Under the pieces are notes generated by a model. It saw only the letters and a program-made list of their open reading frames with translations. It ran no database searches and had not been told where the DNA came from. The translations under genes were made by a program, and so were the position numbers. A stretch of DNA of 64,000 bases from Leifsonia soli (lineage in GTDB: Bacteria; Actinomycetota; Actinomycetes; Actinomycetales; Microbacteriaceae): the NCBI RefSeq assembly GCF_013408745.1, contig NZ_JACCBJ010000001.1:558001-622000 (forward strand), in the 5' to 3' direction. This document shows positions 23,864 to 33,433 of this stretch, piece after piece. The first letter of the stretch is position 1. The number at the start of each line of letters is the position of its first letter.

Positions 23864-24142
23864 ATGAACGAAGCGAGCATCTCCGAGCCGGGCGGCCAGC
23901 CGAGCGGTGGCGGGGCGACGACGCTCGACCGCGAACTCGAGGAGCTCCTGCAGAACCAGGAGCCGGGGGACCACGAGCGCTTCTCGCACTACGTCAAGAA
24001 GGAGCAGATCCTCGAGTCGGCGCTCACGGGCAAGCCGGTGAAGGCGCTGTGCGGCAAGATGTGGACGCCGAACCGCGACCCCGAGAAGTTCCCGGTGTGC
24101 CCGACCTGCCGCGAGATCTACGAAGGCCTGCAGGGCGAGTAG
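23864..24142 (+). CDS. DUF3039 family protein
   Basis: 92 residues. The C-terminal half holds the DUF3039 core ALCGKMWTPNRDPEKFPVCPTCREIYEGL with three Cys residues (one CxxC) suited to bind a metal such as zinc. The N-terminal half is polar. The family is small and widespread in actinobacteria and has no proven function. It lies next to the convergent pncB gene, as in many relatives. Confidence 0.92.
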   Translation: MNEASISEPGGQPSGGGATTLDRELEELLQNQEPGDHERFSHYVKKEQILESALTGKPVKALCGKMWTPNRDPEKFPVCPTCREIYEGLQGE

Positions 24143-24166
24143 CCGCGCCGCCCGTGATCGTCCGGC

Positions 24167-25483
24167 TCAACCGAAGATGGTCGGCAGCACGGGGTCGCCG
24201 CGGCCCAGGCGGAACGCCTCGTCCGGCAGCTCCGCCATGGCGAGCGCACGGTGGTCGCGCGCGCGGCGCGTCCCCTCGACGCCCAGATGCTCGCGGTGCA
24301 CCTCGCCGTCGGTGATCAGCGGCACCAGGAGGTCGCGGCCGCTGTCGTCCGGCGTGTCGCCCTTCTCGACGATGTGCACCACCTCGGCCACGGCCGTCCC
24401 GCGTGCGTCGAGCCGGCGGATCGGGTGCTTGCGGCCACCGATGCTGGCCTTGCCGTCCGACTTCTTCGCGACGGAGATCCACTCGCCGCCGTCTCCGCTG
24501 CGGTGCGCGACGAGCTTGTAGACCATGCCGGACGCGGGATGCCCCGATCCGGTCACGACCGAGGTCCCGACCCCGTACGAGTCGACGGGGGAGGCGGCAA
24601 GCGCTGCGATCGTGAACTCGTCGAGATCGTTGGTGACGGTGATGCGAGTTTTCGCGGCGCCGAGGGAGTCGAGCTGCTCGCGCACCTGCTTCACCAGCTT
24701 CGGCAGGTCGCCGGAGTCGAGTCGCACAGCGCCGAGCTCCGGACCGGCCACCTTCACGGCGGTCTCGATCGCCTTCTCGACGTCGAAGGTGTCCACGAGG
24801 AGCGTCGTCCCGGGACCGAGCGCATTCACCTGCGCCCGGAAGGCGTCCTCTTCGGAGTCGTGCAGGAGCGTGAAGGCGTGCGCCGCGGTCCCCATCGTCG
24901 GAACGCCCCAGGTCCGGCCGGCCTCGAGGTTGGAGGTCGCCGAGAACCCGGCGATGAAGGCGGCGCGGGCGGCGGCCACGGCCGACCGCTCGTTCGCGCG
25001 GCGGGATCCCATCTCGGCGAGCGGCCGCCCGCCCGCGGCGGCGACCATCCGGGCGGCGGCCGAGGCGACGGCCGAGTCGTAGTTGAACACGCTCAGCAGC
25101 AGGGTCTCCAGGATGACGCCCTCGGCGAAGGGGGCGTCCACGATGAAGAACGGCGAACCCGGGAAGAACAGCTCGCCCTCGCGGTAGCCGCGGATGGTGC
25201 CGGAGAAACGGTAGTCGGCGAGCCAGTCGATGGTCTCGTCGCGCACCACGCGGTTGTCGCGCAGGAACTGCAACTCGGCGTCCTGGAAGCGGAACTGCTC
25301 GATCAGCTCCAGCAGCCGCCCGGTGCCGGCGAGCACGCCGTAGCGGCGGCCGGCGGGGAGGCGCCGGGTGAACGCCTCGAACACGCATTCGCGGTCGTGC
25401 GTCCCGGCGAGGAGCGCGGCGTCGAGCATCGTGAGCTCGTAGCGGTCGGTCAGCAGGGCGGAGGACGCGGCTCTCTCGGTCAC
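24167..25483 (-). CDS. pncB: Nicotinate phosphoribosyltransferase
   Basis: 438 residues from GTG 25483. A TAGGCT box on the minus strand (25496-25491) ends seven bases before this codon, so the in-frame ATG at 25501 lies upstream of the likely transcript start. Family features: [15 protein letters not shown] at the N-terminus, the substrate loop [22 protein letters not shown], the His/Thr region [11 protein letters not shown], and [18 protein letters not shown] for PRPP binding. It converts nicotinate and PRPP to nicotinate mononucleotide in the NAD salvage pathway. It is divergent from murI with only 71 bases between starts. Confidence 0.95.
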   Translation of the reverse strand: MTERAASSALLTDRYELTMLDAALLAGTHDRECVFEAFTRRLPAGRRYGVLAGTGRLLELIEQFRFQDAELQFLRDNRVVRDETIDWLADYRFSGTIRGYREGELFFPGSPFFIVDAPFAEGVILETLLLSVFNYDSAVASAAARMVAAAGGRPLAEMGSRRANERSAVAAARAAFIAGFSATSNLEAGRTWGVPTMGTAAHAFTLLHDSEEDAFRAQVNALGPGTTLLVDTFDVEKAIETAVKVAGPELGAVRLDSGDLPKLVKQVREQLDSLGAAKTRITVTNDLDEFTIAALAASPVDSYGVGTSVVTGSGHPASGMVYKLVAHRSGDGGEWISVAKKSDGKASIGGRKHPIRRLDARGTAVAEVVHIVEKGDTPDDSGRDLLVPLITDGEVHREHLGVEGTRRARDHRALAMAELPDEAFRLGRGDPVLPTIFG

Positions 25484-25490
25484 GCCGCTC

Positions 25491-25546
25491 AGCCTACCCA
25501 CGCCGGGGCCTACCCACGCCGGGCAGCGCGGAGGGACGGGTAGGCT
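25491..25546. promoter_or_regulatory. Divergent promoters of pncB and murI with a tandem 15-bp repeat
   Basis: TAGGCT faces left at 25496-25491 (pncB) and right at 25541-25546 (murI, GTG 8 bases later). Between them cctacccacgccggg occurs twice (25493-25507 and 25509-25523), which duplicates the left-facing GGGTAGGC box. Both genes are likely transcribed without a leader. Confidence 0.55.
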
Positions 25547-25554
25547 GGAGTGCT

Positions 25555-26373
25555 GTGACGGATGCGCCGATTGGGATCTTCGACTCGGGTGTCGGCGGGC
25601 TGACCGTCGCCCGGGCGATCCGCGATCAGCTGCCCAACGAGTCCCTGCTGTATGTCGGGGACACCGCGCACTCCCCGTACGGCCCGAAGTCGATCGCCGA
25701 CGTGCGCCGCTATTCGCTCGAGGTGCTCGACTTCCTGGTCGACCAGGGCGTGAAGATGCTCGTCATCGCCTGCAACACCGCATCGTCGGCCATGCTGCGG
25801 GATGCGCGCGAGCGCTACGACGTGCCCGTGATCGAGGTGATCCAGCCGGCCGTCCGCCGTGCCGTCTCCGCGACGCGCACCGGCCGGGTCGGGGTCATCG
25901 GGACCGTCGGCACCATCGCCTCCCGTGCGTACGAGGATGCGTTCGCCGCCGCGCCGACGCTCCAGCTCTTCACGCAGGCGTGCCCGCGTTTCGTGGAGTT
26001 CGTGGAGGCGGGCGTCACGAGCGGCGAGGAGGTGCTGCGGGTCACCGCCGAGTACCTCCAGCCGCTCCGCGAGGCGGACGTCGACACCCTGGTGCTCGGC
26101 TGCACGCACTACCCGTTCCTCAAGGGCGCGATCTCGTACGTGATGGGCGAGTCCGTGTCGCTCGTGTCGAGCGACACGGAGACCGCCAAAGACGTCTACC
26201 GCACGCTCGTCGGCCAGGGGCTCGAGCGGCGCTCGCCGCTCCCGCCGACCATCCACTACGAGGCCACCGGGTCGGACGCCGACACCTTCCTGCGCCTCGC
26301 CCACCGGTTCATCGGCCCCGAGGTCTCGCGTGTCGATCTGGTGCACACCGGCGTCATCGACCTCCCGCTCTGA
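25555..26373 (+). CDS. murI: Glutamate racemase
   Basis: 272 residues, GTG start. Both catalytic Cys motifs are present, [10 protein letters not shown] and LGCTHYPFL, together with [16 protein letters not shown] and [13 protein letters not shown]. It makes D-glutamate for peptidoglycan. The rph and rdgB genes follow in the same direction (29 and 2 bases after each stop), a common actinobacterial arrangement, so one transcript is likely. Confidence 0.97.
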   Translation: MTDAPIGIFDSGVGGLTVARAIRDQLPNESLLYVGDTAHSPYGPKSIADVRRYSLEVLDFLVDQGVKMLVIACNTASSAMLRDARERYDVPVIEVIQPAVRRAVSATRTGRVGVIGTVGTIASRAYEDAFAAAPTLQLFTQACPRFVEFVEAGVTSGEEVLRVTAEYLQPLREADVDTLVLGCTHYPFLKGAISYVMGESVSLVSSDTETAKDVYRTLVGQGLERRSPLPPTIHYEATGSDADTFLRLAHRFIGPEVSRVDLVHTGVIDLPL

Positions 26374-26401
26374 CCATCCACCCACCCACCGAGGAGACCT
26401 C

Positions 26402-27157
26402 GTGACCGACATCACCCGCGCCGACGGGCGCACCCCCGACCAGCTGCGGCCCGTGACCATCGAGCGCGGCTGGAGCCGCCAGGCCGAGGGCTCCGCGCTC
26501 ATCTCCTTCGGCAACACGCGCGTGCTGTGCACCGCCTCGTTCACCAACGGCGTCCCGCGCTGGATGTCGGGCAAGGGCCGCGGATGGGTCACCGCCGAGT
26601 ACGCCATGCTCCCGCGCTCCACCAACGAGCGCATGGACCGGGAGTCCGTCAAGGGACGCGTCGGCGGGCGCACGCACGAGATCAGCCGCCTGGTCGGCCG
26701 CAGCCTCCGGGCCGTCGTCGACATGAAGGCGCTCGGTGAGAACACGATCGTCCTCGACTGCGACGTGCTGCAGGCCGACGGCGGGACGCGCACGGCCGCG
26801 ATCACCGGCGCCTACGTCGCCCTCGCGGAGGCGCTGGAGTGGGGTCGCGAGCACCGCTTCATCGGCCAGAAGGCGACGCCGCTGATCGACTCCGTCTCCG
26901 CCGTCTCCGTCGGCATCATCGACGGCAGCCCGATGCTCGACCTGGCCTACGTCGAGGACGTGCGCGCCGAGACCGACATGAACGTCGTCGTGACCGGACG
27001 CGGCCTCTTCGTGGAGGTGCAGGGAACGGCCGAGGGCGCCCCGTTCGACCGCGGAGAGCTCAACGCGCTCCTCGACCTCGCGCTGGCCGGCACGACCGAG
27101 CTCGCCGGCGTCCAGGCAGCGGCGCTCGCCCCGGCCGCGGTGGGCGCGGAGGGCTGA
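26402..27157 (+). CDS. rph: Ribonuclease PH
   Basis: 251 residues, GTG start with GAGGAG (26391-26396) five bases upstream. The RNase PH fold is complete: [25 protein letters not shown], the phosphate-binding region [14 protein letters not shown], and the acidic catalytic strand [20 protein letters not shown]. It trims the 3' ends of tRNA precursors with phosphate. It lies between murI and rdgB in one operon. Confidence 0.97.
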   Translation: MTDITRADGRTPDQLRPVTIERGWSRQAEGSALISFGNTRVLCTASFTNGVPRWMSGKGRGWVTAEYAMLPRSTNERMDRESVKGRVGGRTHEISRLVGRSLRAVVDMKALGENTIVLDCDVLQADGGTRTAAITGAYVALAEALEWGREHRFIGQKATPLIDSVSAVSVGIIDGSPMLDLAYVEDVRAETDMNVVVTGRGLFVEVQGTAEGAPFDRGELNALLDLALAGTTELAGVQAAALAPAAVGAEG

Positions 27158-27159
27158 GC

Positions 27160-27753
27160 GTGGTCCGCGTCGTCCTCGCAACGCACAACCAGCACAAGGC
27201 CGCCGAGTTCCAGCAGATCCTCGGCCGCGAGGTGCCCGGTCTCGAGATCGTCGCCTACGACGGCCCCGAGCCGGTGGAGGACGGCGTCAGCTTCGAGGAG
27301 AACGCTCTGATCAAGGCGCGGGCCGCCGTCGCGCACACCGGGCTGCCCGCCCTCGCCGATGACTCGGGCATCTGCGTGGATGTGATGGGCGGCGCCCCCG
27401 GGATCTTCTCCGCCCGCTGGGCGGGCTCGCACGGCGATGCCGCCGCGAACCTGCAGCTGCTGCTCGACCAGCTCGCCGACATCCCGGACGCCGATCGCTC
27501 CGCGCACTTCACCGCGACGCTGGCGCTGGTCACCACGGACGGCGAGCCGACCGTCGTCCAGGGCATCTGGCCGGGCAGCATCGCGCGGGCGCCGCGCGGG
27601 CGGAACGGGCACGGCTACGACCCGATCTTCGTGCCGGACGGCCACGACGTGACGGCGGCGGAGCTGGAGCCGGCGGCGAAGAACGCGGAGAGCCACCGGG
27701 CGCGCGCGCTCTCGGCCATCGTCCCCGCGCTGCAGGCGCTCGGCGAGAGCTGA
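27160..27753 (+). CDS. rdgB: RdgB/HAM1 non-canonical purine NTP pyrophosphatase
   Basis: 197 residues, GTG start two bases after the rph stop. Family marks: VLATHNQHKAAEFQQIL at the start, SFEENALIKARAA, ADDSGICVD and GYDPIFVPDG. It removes ITP, dITP and XTP from the nucleotide pool. The short distance to rph shows cotranscription. No terminator is evident before the CDF gene, but the candidate operator there suggests a new promoter. Confidence 0.95.
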   Translation: MVRVVLATHNQHKAAEFQQILGREVPGLEIVAYDGPEPVEDGVSFEENALIKARAAVAHTGLPALADDSGICVDVMGGAPGIFSARWAGSHGDAAANLQLLLDQLADIPDADRSAHFTATLALVTTDGEPTVVQGIWPGSIARAPRGRNGHGYDPIFVPDGHDVTAAELEPAAKNAESHRARALSAIVPALQALGES

Positions 27754-27801
27754 GAACGGCACTCATTCCCATCTAGCCCCACCCCCTGGCGACGCGGGCG
27801 A

Positions 27802-27820
27802 CTTCTATCTACCGTAGAAG
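27802..27820 (+). promoter_or_regulatory. Candidate palindromic operator of the metal-efflux gene
   Basis: CTTCTATCTACCGTAGAAG ends five bases before the ATG. The outer 6-bp arms are exact inverted repeats, and the centre (TCTACCGTAGA) is itself a perfect palindrome around one base. A dimeric metal sensor of ArsR or MerR type bound here would cover the transcript start or ribosome binding site. Confidence 0.5.
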
Positions 27821-27825
27821 GCGAG

Positions 27826-28728
27826 ATGAGTCACGACCACGGCCACACCGCCAACCGAAACCGCCTGCTGATCGCCATCGGCATCGTGGCGGTCGTGCTC
27901 GTCGTCGAGGTCGTCGGCGCGTGGGTGAGCGGCTCCCTCTCGTTGCTCGCCGACGCCGGCCACATGCTCAGCGATCTCGCCGGGCTGATCATCGCGCTGA
28001 TGGCGACCATCGTCGCCGCGCGCCCGGCGACGGACCGGCAGACCTTCGGGTTCCGCCGTGCGGAGGTGTTCGGCGCGCTCATCAACGGCCTCATCCTCGT
28101 CGTCGTCGCGGTCACGGTCACCGTCGGCGCGATCGGGCGCCTGGTGGGCGGCGAGACCGAGGTGCACAGCGTCCCGATGCTCGTCGTCGCGGTGATCGGC
28201 CTCGTCGCGAACTTCGGGGCGCTGCTGCTGCTCCGGCCCGCCGCCGGACACTCGATCAACATGCGCGGGGCGTATCTGGAGGTGTTCGGCGACCTGGTGG
28301 GGTCCGCCACCGTCATCGTCGCGGCCGTGGTCATCCTGCTCACCGGCTTCACCCCGGCCGACGCGATCGCGTCGCTGCTGATCGCCGCGCTGATCGTCCC
28401 GCGTGCGTTCGTGCTGCTGCGCGACGTGGTGCGGGTGCTGAGCGAGGCGGCGCCGGCGGACACGGATGTCGCCGAGATCCGGGACCACATCCTCGGGACG
28501 GCGGGGGTCGTCGCGGTCCACGACGTGCACGTCTGGGCGATCACCTCGGGGGCGCCGGTGTTCAGCGCGCACGTCGTGTGCGAGCCGGCGGTGTTCCGCG
28601 AGGGCCGGACGGGCACCCTGCTCGACGAACTGTCCGGCTGTCTGTCGAAGCACTTCGACGTGGAGCACTCCACCTTCCAGCTGGAGCCGGCGGAGCATGC
28701 CGCCCACGAGGACGAGTTCCACCGCTGA
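27826..28728 (+). CDS. Cation diffusion facilitator family metal efflux protein (CzcD/ZitB type)
   Basis: 300 residues, His-rich N-terminus (MSHDHGHT) and six membrane helices. The helix II metal motif is ADAGHMLSD (HxxxD). In helix V the usual second HxxxD appears as EVFGD in MRGAYLEVFGDLVGS, with Glu in place of His, which may alter metal preference. A cytoplasmic ferredoxin-like domain (DVAEIRDHILGTAGVVAVHDVHVWAITSG) ends in a His-rich tail. It exports zinc or a similar divalent cation in exchange for protons. The palindrome just before the start suggests metal-controlled expression. Confidence 0.93.
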   Translation: MSHDHGHTANRNRLLIAIGIVAVVLVVEVVGAWVSGSLSLLADAGHMLSDLAGLIIALMATIVAARPATDRQTFGFRRAEVFGALINGLILVVVAVTVTVGAIGRLVGGETEVHSVPMLVVAVIGLVANFGALLLLRPAAGHSINMRGAYLEVFGDLVGSATVIVAAVVILLTGFTPADAIASLLIAALIVPRAFVLLRDVVRVLSEAAPADTDVAEIRDHILGTAGVVAVHDVHVWAITSGAPVFSAHVVCEPAVFREGRTGTLLDELSGCLSKHFDVEHSTFQLEPAEHAAHEDEFHR

Positions 28729-28747
28729 CCCGCCTGGCGTCTTGCCT

Positions 28748-28829
28748 CCGTCGGAGATCCGGCCGCCCTGGGCGCGTATCTCCATCCACACCGCGGTCCG
28801 TCGGAGATTCGGGGCGGATTATCCGACGG
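28748..28829. repeat. Repeated CCGTCGGA boxes between convergent genes
   Basis: ccgtcggagatccgg (28748-28762) recurs as ccgtcggagattcgg (28798-28812), and tccgacgg (28822-28829) is inverted to it. The second copy and the inverted copy can pair over 8 bp, which may act as a weak bidirectional terminator of the CDF and DedA genes. Confidence 0.5.
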
Positions 28830-28844
28830 TGGACGCGGTCAGGG

Positions 28845-29621
28845 TCAGGCCTCGGGGTGCGTGGGAGCGGGGGCAGGCTCCTCGACCGCCGCGGGAGCGG
28901 CCGCGTCTTCCGCGGCCTTGCGCTTCGACTTCCGCAGTGACTGGAAGTAGTGGAACAGCGTCGGCACCAGGGTGATGACGACCGCGCCGATCAGGATGAC
29001 GTCGATGTAGCTGGAGACGAAGTTCGCCACCGGCGGGATGTATCCGATCAGATAGCCGAAGAACGTCAGCCCGGCGCCCCACAGCAGCGCGCCGAGGGCG
29101 TTGTACAGCGAGTACTTCTTGTAGGACATGTGCCCGACGCCCGCGGCGACCGGCGCGAAGGTGCGCACGATCGGCACGAACCGGGCAACGATGACCGCGA
29201 GCGCACCGAAGCGCTCGAAGAACTGGTTGGTGCGCCGCACGTTCTCCATCGAGAACAGTCCGGTCTCCTTGCGTTCGAAGATCCGGGGGCCGGCCTTGTG
29301 GCCGATCAGATACCCGGCCTCTCCGCCGAGGAACGCCGCGAACGCGATGGCGAGGCAGACCCACCAGATGTCGACGCCGAACACCAGGGAGGTGTGCGTC
29401 AGCAGCCCCGAGATGATCAGCAGCGTGTCGCCCGGAAGCAGGAAGCCGACCAGCAGACCGGTCTCGGCGAAGACGATCCCGCAGACCACGAGGAGCGCCC
29501 AGGGACCCGCCGAATGGATGATGGTGTTCGGGTCGAGCCACGGGATGAGGCCGGCGTGATGGATCACGGTACTCCAGGAGGGATCGGTGGGAAAGCTGAG
29601 CCCGAGTTTAGCGTCGGCCAT
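28845..29621 (-). CDS. DedA family membrane protein
   Basis: 258 residues, five to six hydrophobic segments. Family features are present: FAETGLLVGFLLPGDTLLI, the re-entrant FLGGEAGYLIGHKAGPRIF and the Arg-containing ARFVPIVRTFAPVAAGVGHMSYKKY. DedA proteins act as lipid flippases and in envelope homeostasis. The last 40 residues are a charged, Ala/Pro-rich cytoplasmic tail. The gene is monocistronic between a convergent CDF gene and tRNA-Leu. Confidence 0.94.
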   Translation of the reverse strand: MADAKLGLSFPTDPSWSTVIHHAGLIPWLDPNTIIHSAGPWALLVVCGIVFAETGLLVGFLLPGDTLLIISGLLTHTSLVFGVDIWWVCLAIAFAAFLGGEAGYLIGHKAGPRIFERKETGLFSMENVRRTNQFFERFGALAVIVARFVPIVRTFAPVAAGVGHMSYKKYSLYNALGALLWGAGLTFFGYLIGYIPPVANFVSSYIDVILIGAVVITLVPTLFHYFQSLRKSKRKAAEDAAAPAAVEEPAPAPTHPEA

Positions 29622-29689
29622 GCGCTGGAAGCTGCACGAAGCGTGCGAATTCGGGCCCGCCCGGAAAGATCATCCTGGGGTCGTACGGG

Positions 29690-29771
29690 TGCGGGAGAAG
29701 GGACTCGAACCCTCACGCCGTGAAGCACAGGAACCTAAATCCTGCGTGTCTGCCAGTTTCACCACTCCCGC
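29690..29771 (-). tRNA. tRNA-Leu (TAG)
   Basis: The reverse strand gives acceptor GCGGGAG with CTCCCGC, anticodon arm CAGGA-TTTAGGT-TCCTG with anticodon TAG, a long variable arm as expected for tRNA-Leu, and T arm GAGGG-TTCGAGT-CCCTT. CCA is not encoded. Confidence 0.95.
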
Positions 29772-29787
29772 AGTGCGCTGGGCGCGG

Positions 29788-30825
29788 CTACGACATTAGC
29801 TCATGGACGCGCGGGGCGACCTCCGTGCCGTACAGCTCGATGGATCGCATCAGGTCGTCGTGGGGGAGCGTCCCGTTGCTCATCTTGATGTCGAAGCGGG
29901 AGGCCCCGAGCCCCTTCGCCGCGTAGGCGATCTTCTGCGCGACGGTCTCGGGCGAGCCGACGACGAGCGCACCGTCCGGCCCGGCCTCGTGCTCGAACCG
30001 GGCGCGCGAGGCCGGCGGCCAGCCGCGCTCACGGCCGATGCGGTTCGTCATCACCTCGTAGTGCGGCCACAGGATGTCCTTGGCCTCCTGGTCGGTCTCG
30101 GCGATGAAACCGGGGGAGTGCACGCCGATCGGGAGGCTCGTGTCCTGCCCGAACTGCTCCAGCGCCTTGCGGTACAGCTCGGCGAGCGGCTGGAACCGCA
30201 TCGGGCCGCCGCCGATGATGGCGAGCACGAGCGGGAAGCCGTAGTGCGCCGCACGCACCACCGACTCCGGGCTCCCACCCACGCCGATCCACGTCTTCAG
30301 CAGGCCGTGCTCGACGTGCGGGTACACCGACTGATCGTTCAGCGGCGCCCGGAGCTCGCCCGTCCAGGTGACCGGCTGCTGCTTGCGCACCTCGGCGAAC
30401 AGACTCAGCTTCTCCTCGAACAGCTCCTCGTACTTTGCGAGGTCGTAGCCGAACAGCGGGAACGACTCGATGAACGAGCCGCGGCCGAGGATGACCTCTG
30501 CGCGACCGCCGGAGATGCCGTCGAGGGTCGCGAATCGCTGGAACACGCGCACCGGGTCGTCCGAACTCAGCACCGTGACGGCCGATCCGAGGTGGATGCG
30601 CTCGGTCTGCCCGGCGATCGCCGCGAGCACGACCTCGGGCGCCGAAACGGCGAAGTCCTCGCGATGGTGCTCGCCGACGCCGAAGAAGTCGAGGCCGACG
30701 CGGTCGGCCTGCACCCCCTCCGCCACGACGTTGCGGAGCGTCTGCGCCTGCGACAGCGGTGTGCCGTCCGCATCCCGCGTCACGTCGCCGAACGTGTCGA
30801 TCCCGAGTTCCAGCTTCCCGGCCAT
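29788..30825 (-). CDS. LLM-class flavin-dependent oxidoreductase (luciferase-like monooxygenase)
   Basis: 345 residues. TIM-barrel luciferase-like features: LELGIDTFGDVTRDADG at the start, GLDFFGVGEHHREDFAVSAP, the RVFQRFATLDGISGGRAEVILGRGSF flavin region and GSPETVAQKI near the end. Enzymes of this branch use FMNH2 or F420H2 supplied by a partner; which one cannot be told. A single gene directly downstream of the MFS gene on the same strand, with 62 bases between them. Confidence 0.92.
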   Translation of the reverse strand: MAGKLELGIDTFGDVTRDADGTPLSQAQTLRNVVAEGVQADRVGLDFFGVGEHHREDFAVSAPEVVLAAIAGQTERIHLGSAVTVLSSDDPVRVFQRFATLDGISGGRAEVILGRGSFIESFPLFGYDLAKYEELFEEKLSLFAEVRKQQPVTWTGELRAPLNDQSVYPHVEHGLLKTWIGVGGSPESVVRAAHYGFPLVLAIIGGGPMRFQPLAELYRKALEQFGQDTSLPIGVHSPGFIAETDQEAKDILWPHYEVMTNRIGRERGWPPASRARFEHEAGPDGALVVGSPETVAQKIAYAAKGLGASRFDIKMSNGTLPHDDLMRSIELYGTEVAPRVHELMS

Positions 30826-30887
30826 GTCATCCCTCTATTCATGCGTTTGCATGGATGCCAACGCCTCACCGGCCAGGGTATTCCGGG

Positions 30888-32153
30888 TCAGGCGGTCCGG
30901 GGACGACGCGGGACGTACCGCGGGATGTAGCGGGCCAGCATCCCCGCGCCGACCAGCCCCAAAACGCCCATGACACCGCTGGCGAACGAAATCGACACGA
31001 GCGCCGTCAGCAGCGAGACGACCAGGGGGGCGGCGGCCTGGCCGGCGTCGGCCGAGAACCGCCACGCGCCGAGGAAGGGTGCAGGCCGGTCCTTCGGCGC
31101 GAGGTCGGCGCCGAGCGTCATCACGATGCCGGAGCCGATGCCGTTCGCCACCGAGAGGAACAGCGAGACGCCGATGTACCAGGCGACCGCGGAGCTGAGG
31201 TCGTGCGAGAAGGCGAGCACCAGGAAGCCGAGGCCGAGGCCGATCATGGACGGGATGGCGCTCCACATCCGCCCGAACCGGTCCATGATCTGTCCGCTGG
31301 CGTAGAAGAGGGCGAAGTCGACGGCACCCGCGAGGCCGATGATGAGCGCGGTGTTCGACTCGCTCAGTCCGATGGACACGGCCCACAGCGGCATCAGCAC
31401 GGTGCGGGCGGAGCGGATCGCCGCCACGAGGGAGACGCCCGCGCCCATCCGGATGAGCACCTCCCGGAACGACCAGATGGTGCGGAACAGCCCGTGGGTG
31501 CGCTCCTCTGCCTCCTCTTCGCCGGCCGTCACCTGGGCGCCGGATTCGTCGGTGACCCGCGCGGACGGGCCGAACATCTTCTCGGGGTCCGGGAGCGCCA
31601 GGAGCACGACGACCGAGCCGAGGCAGCTGATGATGAAGATCCAGAACACGGACTGCGTGGATCCTGTCGCCGCGATGACGGCGGACGCGATGAGCGGGCC
31701 GACGAACCATCCGCCGCGGAAGATGCCGCCGAGGGTGGACAGTGCCCTGGCGCGATAGCGAGCGGGAACGTACGAGGTCATGAACGCGTGGCGGGCGAGG
31801 GCGAACACGGCGGTCGCGATGCCGACCAGGAAGATGCCGGCCATCAGCACCCAGTAGTTGGGCGCCAGCAGGCAGATCGCGACGCCGACGATCGCGACGA
31901 CGGCCGCGCCGATCATCGAGGTGCGCTCGCCGACGCGTGACACCACCCATCCGCTCGGGATGTCTCCGATCAGTTCGCCGAGCATCACCATGGAGGCGAT
32001 GAAGCCGGCCATCGCCAGGGTCGCACCGAGGTTGCCTGCGGCGACGGGGATGATGGGGATGATCGCGCCCTCTCCGATCGAGAAGAGGAGCGTCGGCAGG
32101 AAGGCGGCGAGGGCGACGGAGCGGAAGGAGAAGGGGCGCTCGTCGGAAGTCAT
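30888..32153 (-). CDS. Major facilitator superfamily transporter
   Basis: 421 residues when started at ATG 32153 (MTSDERPFSF), which directly precedes the first membrane helix; longer in-frame starts would add a non-hydrophobic stretch without support. About 12 membrane segments, with the MFS loop signature GDIPSGWVVSRVGERTS between helices 2 and 3 and a charged central loop (VTAGEEEAEERTHG). A drug- or metabolite-efflux role is likely but the substrate is unknown. It is divergent from prfB. Confidence 0.9.
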   Translation of the reverse strand: MTSDERPFSFRSVALAAFLPTLLFSIGEGAIIPIIPVAAGNLGATLAMAGFIASMVMLGELIGDIPSGWVVSRVGERTSMIGAAVVAIVGVAICLLAPNYWVLMAGIFLVGIATAVFALARHAFMTSYVPARYRARALSTLGGIFRGGWFVGPLIASAVIAATGSTQSVFWIFIISCLGSVVVLLALPDPEKMFGPSARVTDESGAQVTAGEEEAEERTHGLFRTIWSFREVLIRMGAGVSLVAAIRSARTVLMPLWAVSIGLSESNTALIIGLAGAVDFALFYASGQIMDRFGRMWSAIPSMIGLGLGFLVLAFSHDLSSAVAWYIGVSLFLSVANGIGSGIVMTLGADLAPKDRPAPFLGAWRFSADAGQAAAPLVVSLLTALVSISFASGVMGVLGLVGAGMLARYIPRYVPRRPRTA

Positions 32154-32204
32154 TTCGTTAACACCGTACAACTTCCCGCTCGGGTGACTCACCTGACCGC
32201 CCGG

Positions 32205-32210
32205 TAGGCT
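32205..32210 (+). promoter_or_regulatory. -10 box (TAGGCT) of prfB
   Basis: TAGGCT ends ten bases before the ATG; the GGAGGA that follows (32211-32216) would be at or before the transcript start, so translation may be nearly leaderless. Confidence 0.45.
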
Positions 32211-32220
32211 GGAGGACGAC

Positions 32221-33333
32221 ATGATCGAACTCGACCTCTCCTCCCAGATCGCCGACCTGCGATCCACCTTCGCCGACATCACCGCGGTGGTCGACGTCGA
32301 CCGGCTGCGCGCCGACATCGCCGACCTGAGCGAGAAGGCGGGAGCCCCCGACCTCTGGGACGACACCACGAACGCCCAGAAGGTGACGAGCGCGCTCAGT
32401 CACCGCCAGTCGGAGCTCGCGCGCATCACGGCGATCGAGCGCCGTCTGGACGACCTGGAGGTGCTGGTCGAGCTCGCGAACGAGGCGGAGGACGAGGAGT
32501 CTGCCGCCGAGGCGCGGGCCGAGCTGCAGTCGCTGCAGACCGCGCTCGGCGACCTGGAGGTCCAGACGCTGCTGAGCGGCGAGTACGACGACCGCGCGGC
32601 CATCGTGACCATCCGCTCCGGCGCGGGCGGCGACGACGCCACCGACTTCGCCGAGATGCTCATGCGCATGTACCTGCGCTGGGCGGAGCAGCACAAGTAC
32701 CCGGTGAAGGTCATGGACACGTCGTATGCGGAGGGCGCCGGCATCAAGTCCGCGACCTTCGAGGTGGATGCGCCCTACGCGTTCGGCACGCTGTCGGTGG
32801 AGGCCGGCACCCACCGCCTCGCGCGCATCAGCCCGTTCGGCTCGGCCGACAAGCGGCAGACGTCCTTCGCCGCAGTGGAGGTCATCCCGCTGATGGAGGA
32901 GGCGACAGAGGTCGAGGTCCCGGAAGGCGATATCCGCGTGGATGTGTTCCGCTCGTCCGGCCCCGGCGGCCAGTCGGTCAACACCACCGACTCCGCGGTG
33001 CGCATCACCCACCTCCCGACCGGCCTCGTCGTCTCGATGCAGAACGAGAAGTCGCAGATCCAGAACCGTGCCGCCGCCATGCGCGTGCTGCAGACCCGAC
33101 TCCTGCTGCTGCAGAAGGAGGAGGAGGCCGCGAAGAAGAAGGAGCTCGCCGGCACGATCACGGCGAGCTGGGGCGACCAGATGCGCTCCTACTTCCTCTA
33201 CGGCCAGCAGCTGGTGAAGGACCTCCGCACCGGCTACGAGTCGGGCAACCCGAGCGCCGTCTTCGACGGCGACCTCGACGGCTTCATCGCGGCGGGCATC
33301 CGCTGGCGCGCGGGCAACAAGTCCGGGGAGTAG
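32221..33333 (+). CDS. prfB: Peptide chain release factor 2
   Basis: 370 residues. The class-I release factor layout is complete: N-terminal coiled coil, the stop-codon reading motif SPF ([15 protein letters not shown]) specific for UGA/UAA, and the peptidyl-hydrolysis motif GGQ ([19 protein letters not shown]). The frame is uninterrupted: the programmed +1 frameshift of many bacterial prfB genes is absent, as in other actinobacteria. It lies just upstream of ftsE in the conserved prfB-ftsE-ftsX-smpB block. Confidence 0.97.
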   Translation: MIELDLSSQIADLRSTFADITAVVDVDRLRADIADLSEKAGAPDLWDDTTNAQKVTSALSHRQSELARITAIERRLDDLEVLVELANEAEDEESAAEARAELQSLQTALGDLEVQTLLSGEYDDRAAIVTIRSGAGGDDATDFAEMLMRMYLRWAEQHKYPVKVMDTSYAEGAGIKSATFEVDAPYAFGTLSVEAGTHRLARISPFGSADKRQTSFAAVEVIPLMEEATEVEVPEGDIRVDVFRSSGPGGQSVNTTDSAVRITHLPTGLVVSMQNEKSQIQNRAAAMRVLQTRLLLLQKEEEAAKKKELAGTITASWGDQMRSYFLYGQQLVKDLRTGYESGNPSAVFDGDLDGFIAAGIRWRAGNKSGE

Positions 33334-33418
33334 AGCCGGAGGTCGTCCTGCTGGGGCGCGGAACGGCGGGGTTGTGCCGCACGGGCATGTCGCTACTGCG
33401 GATCGGGGCGGGACTGCT

Positions 33419-33424
33419 TAGTCT
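33419..33424 (+). promoter_or_regulatory. -10 box (TAGTCT) of ftsE
   Basis: TAGTCT ends nine bases before the ftsE ATG, at the same position relative to the start as in several other genes of the window. Confidence 0.4.
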
Positions 33425-33433
33425 CAAGGGGTC

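Noticed and set aside
22031..23989. 652-codon minus-strand open frame over the ABC permease
   Set aside because: The product is Arg/Glu/Asp low complexity; the plus strand gives a well-formed multi-pass membrane protein with a ribosome binding site.
32221..33333. Programmed frameshift in prfB
   Set aside because: The coding sequence is open from ATG to stop with no internal TGA and no shift site.
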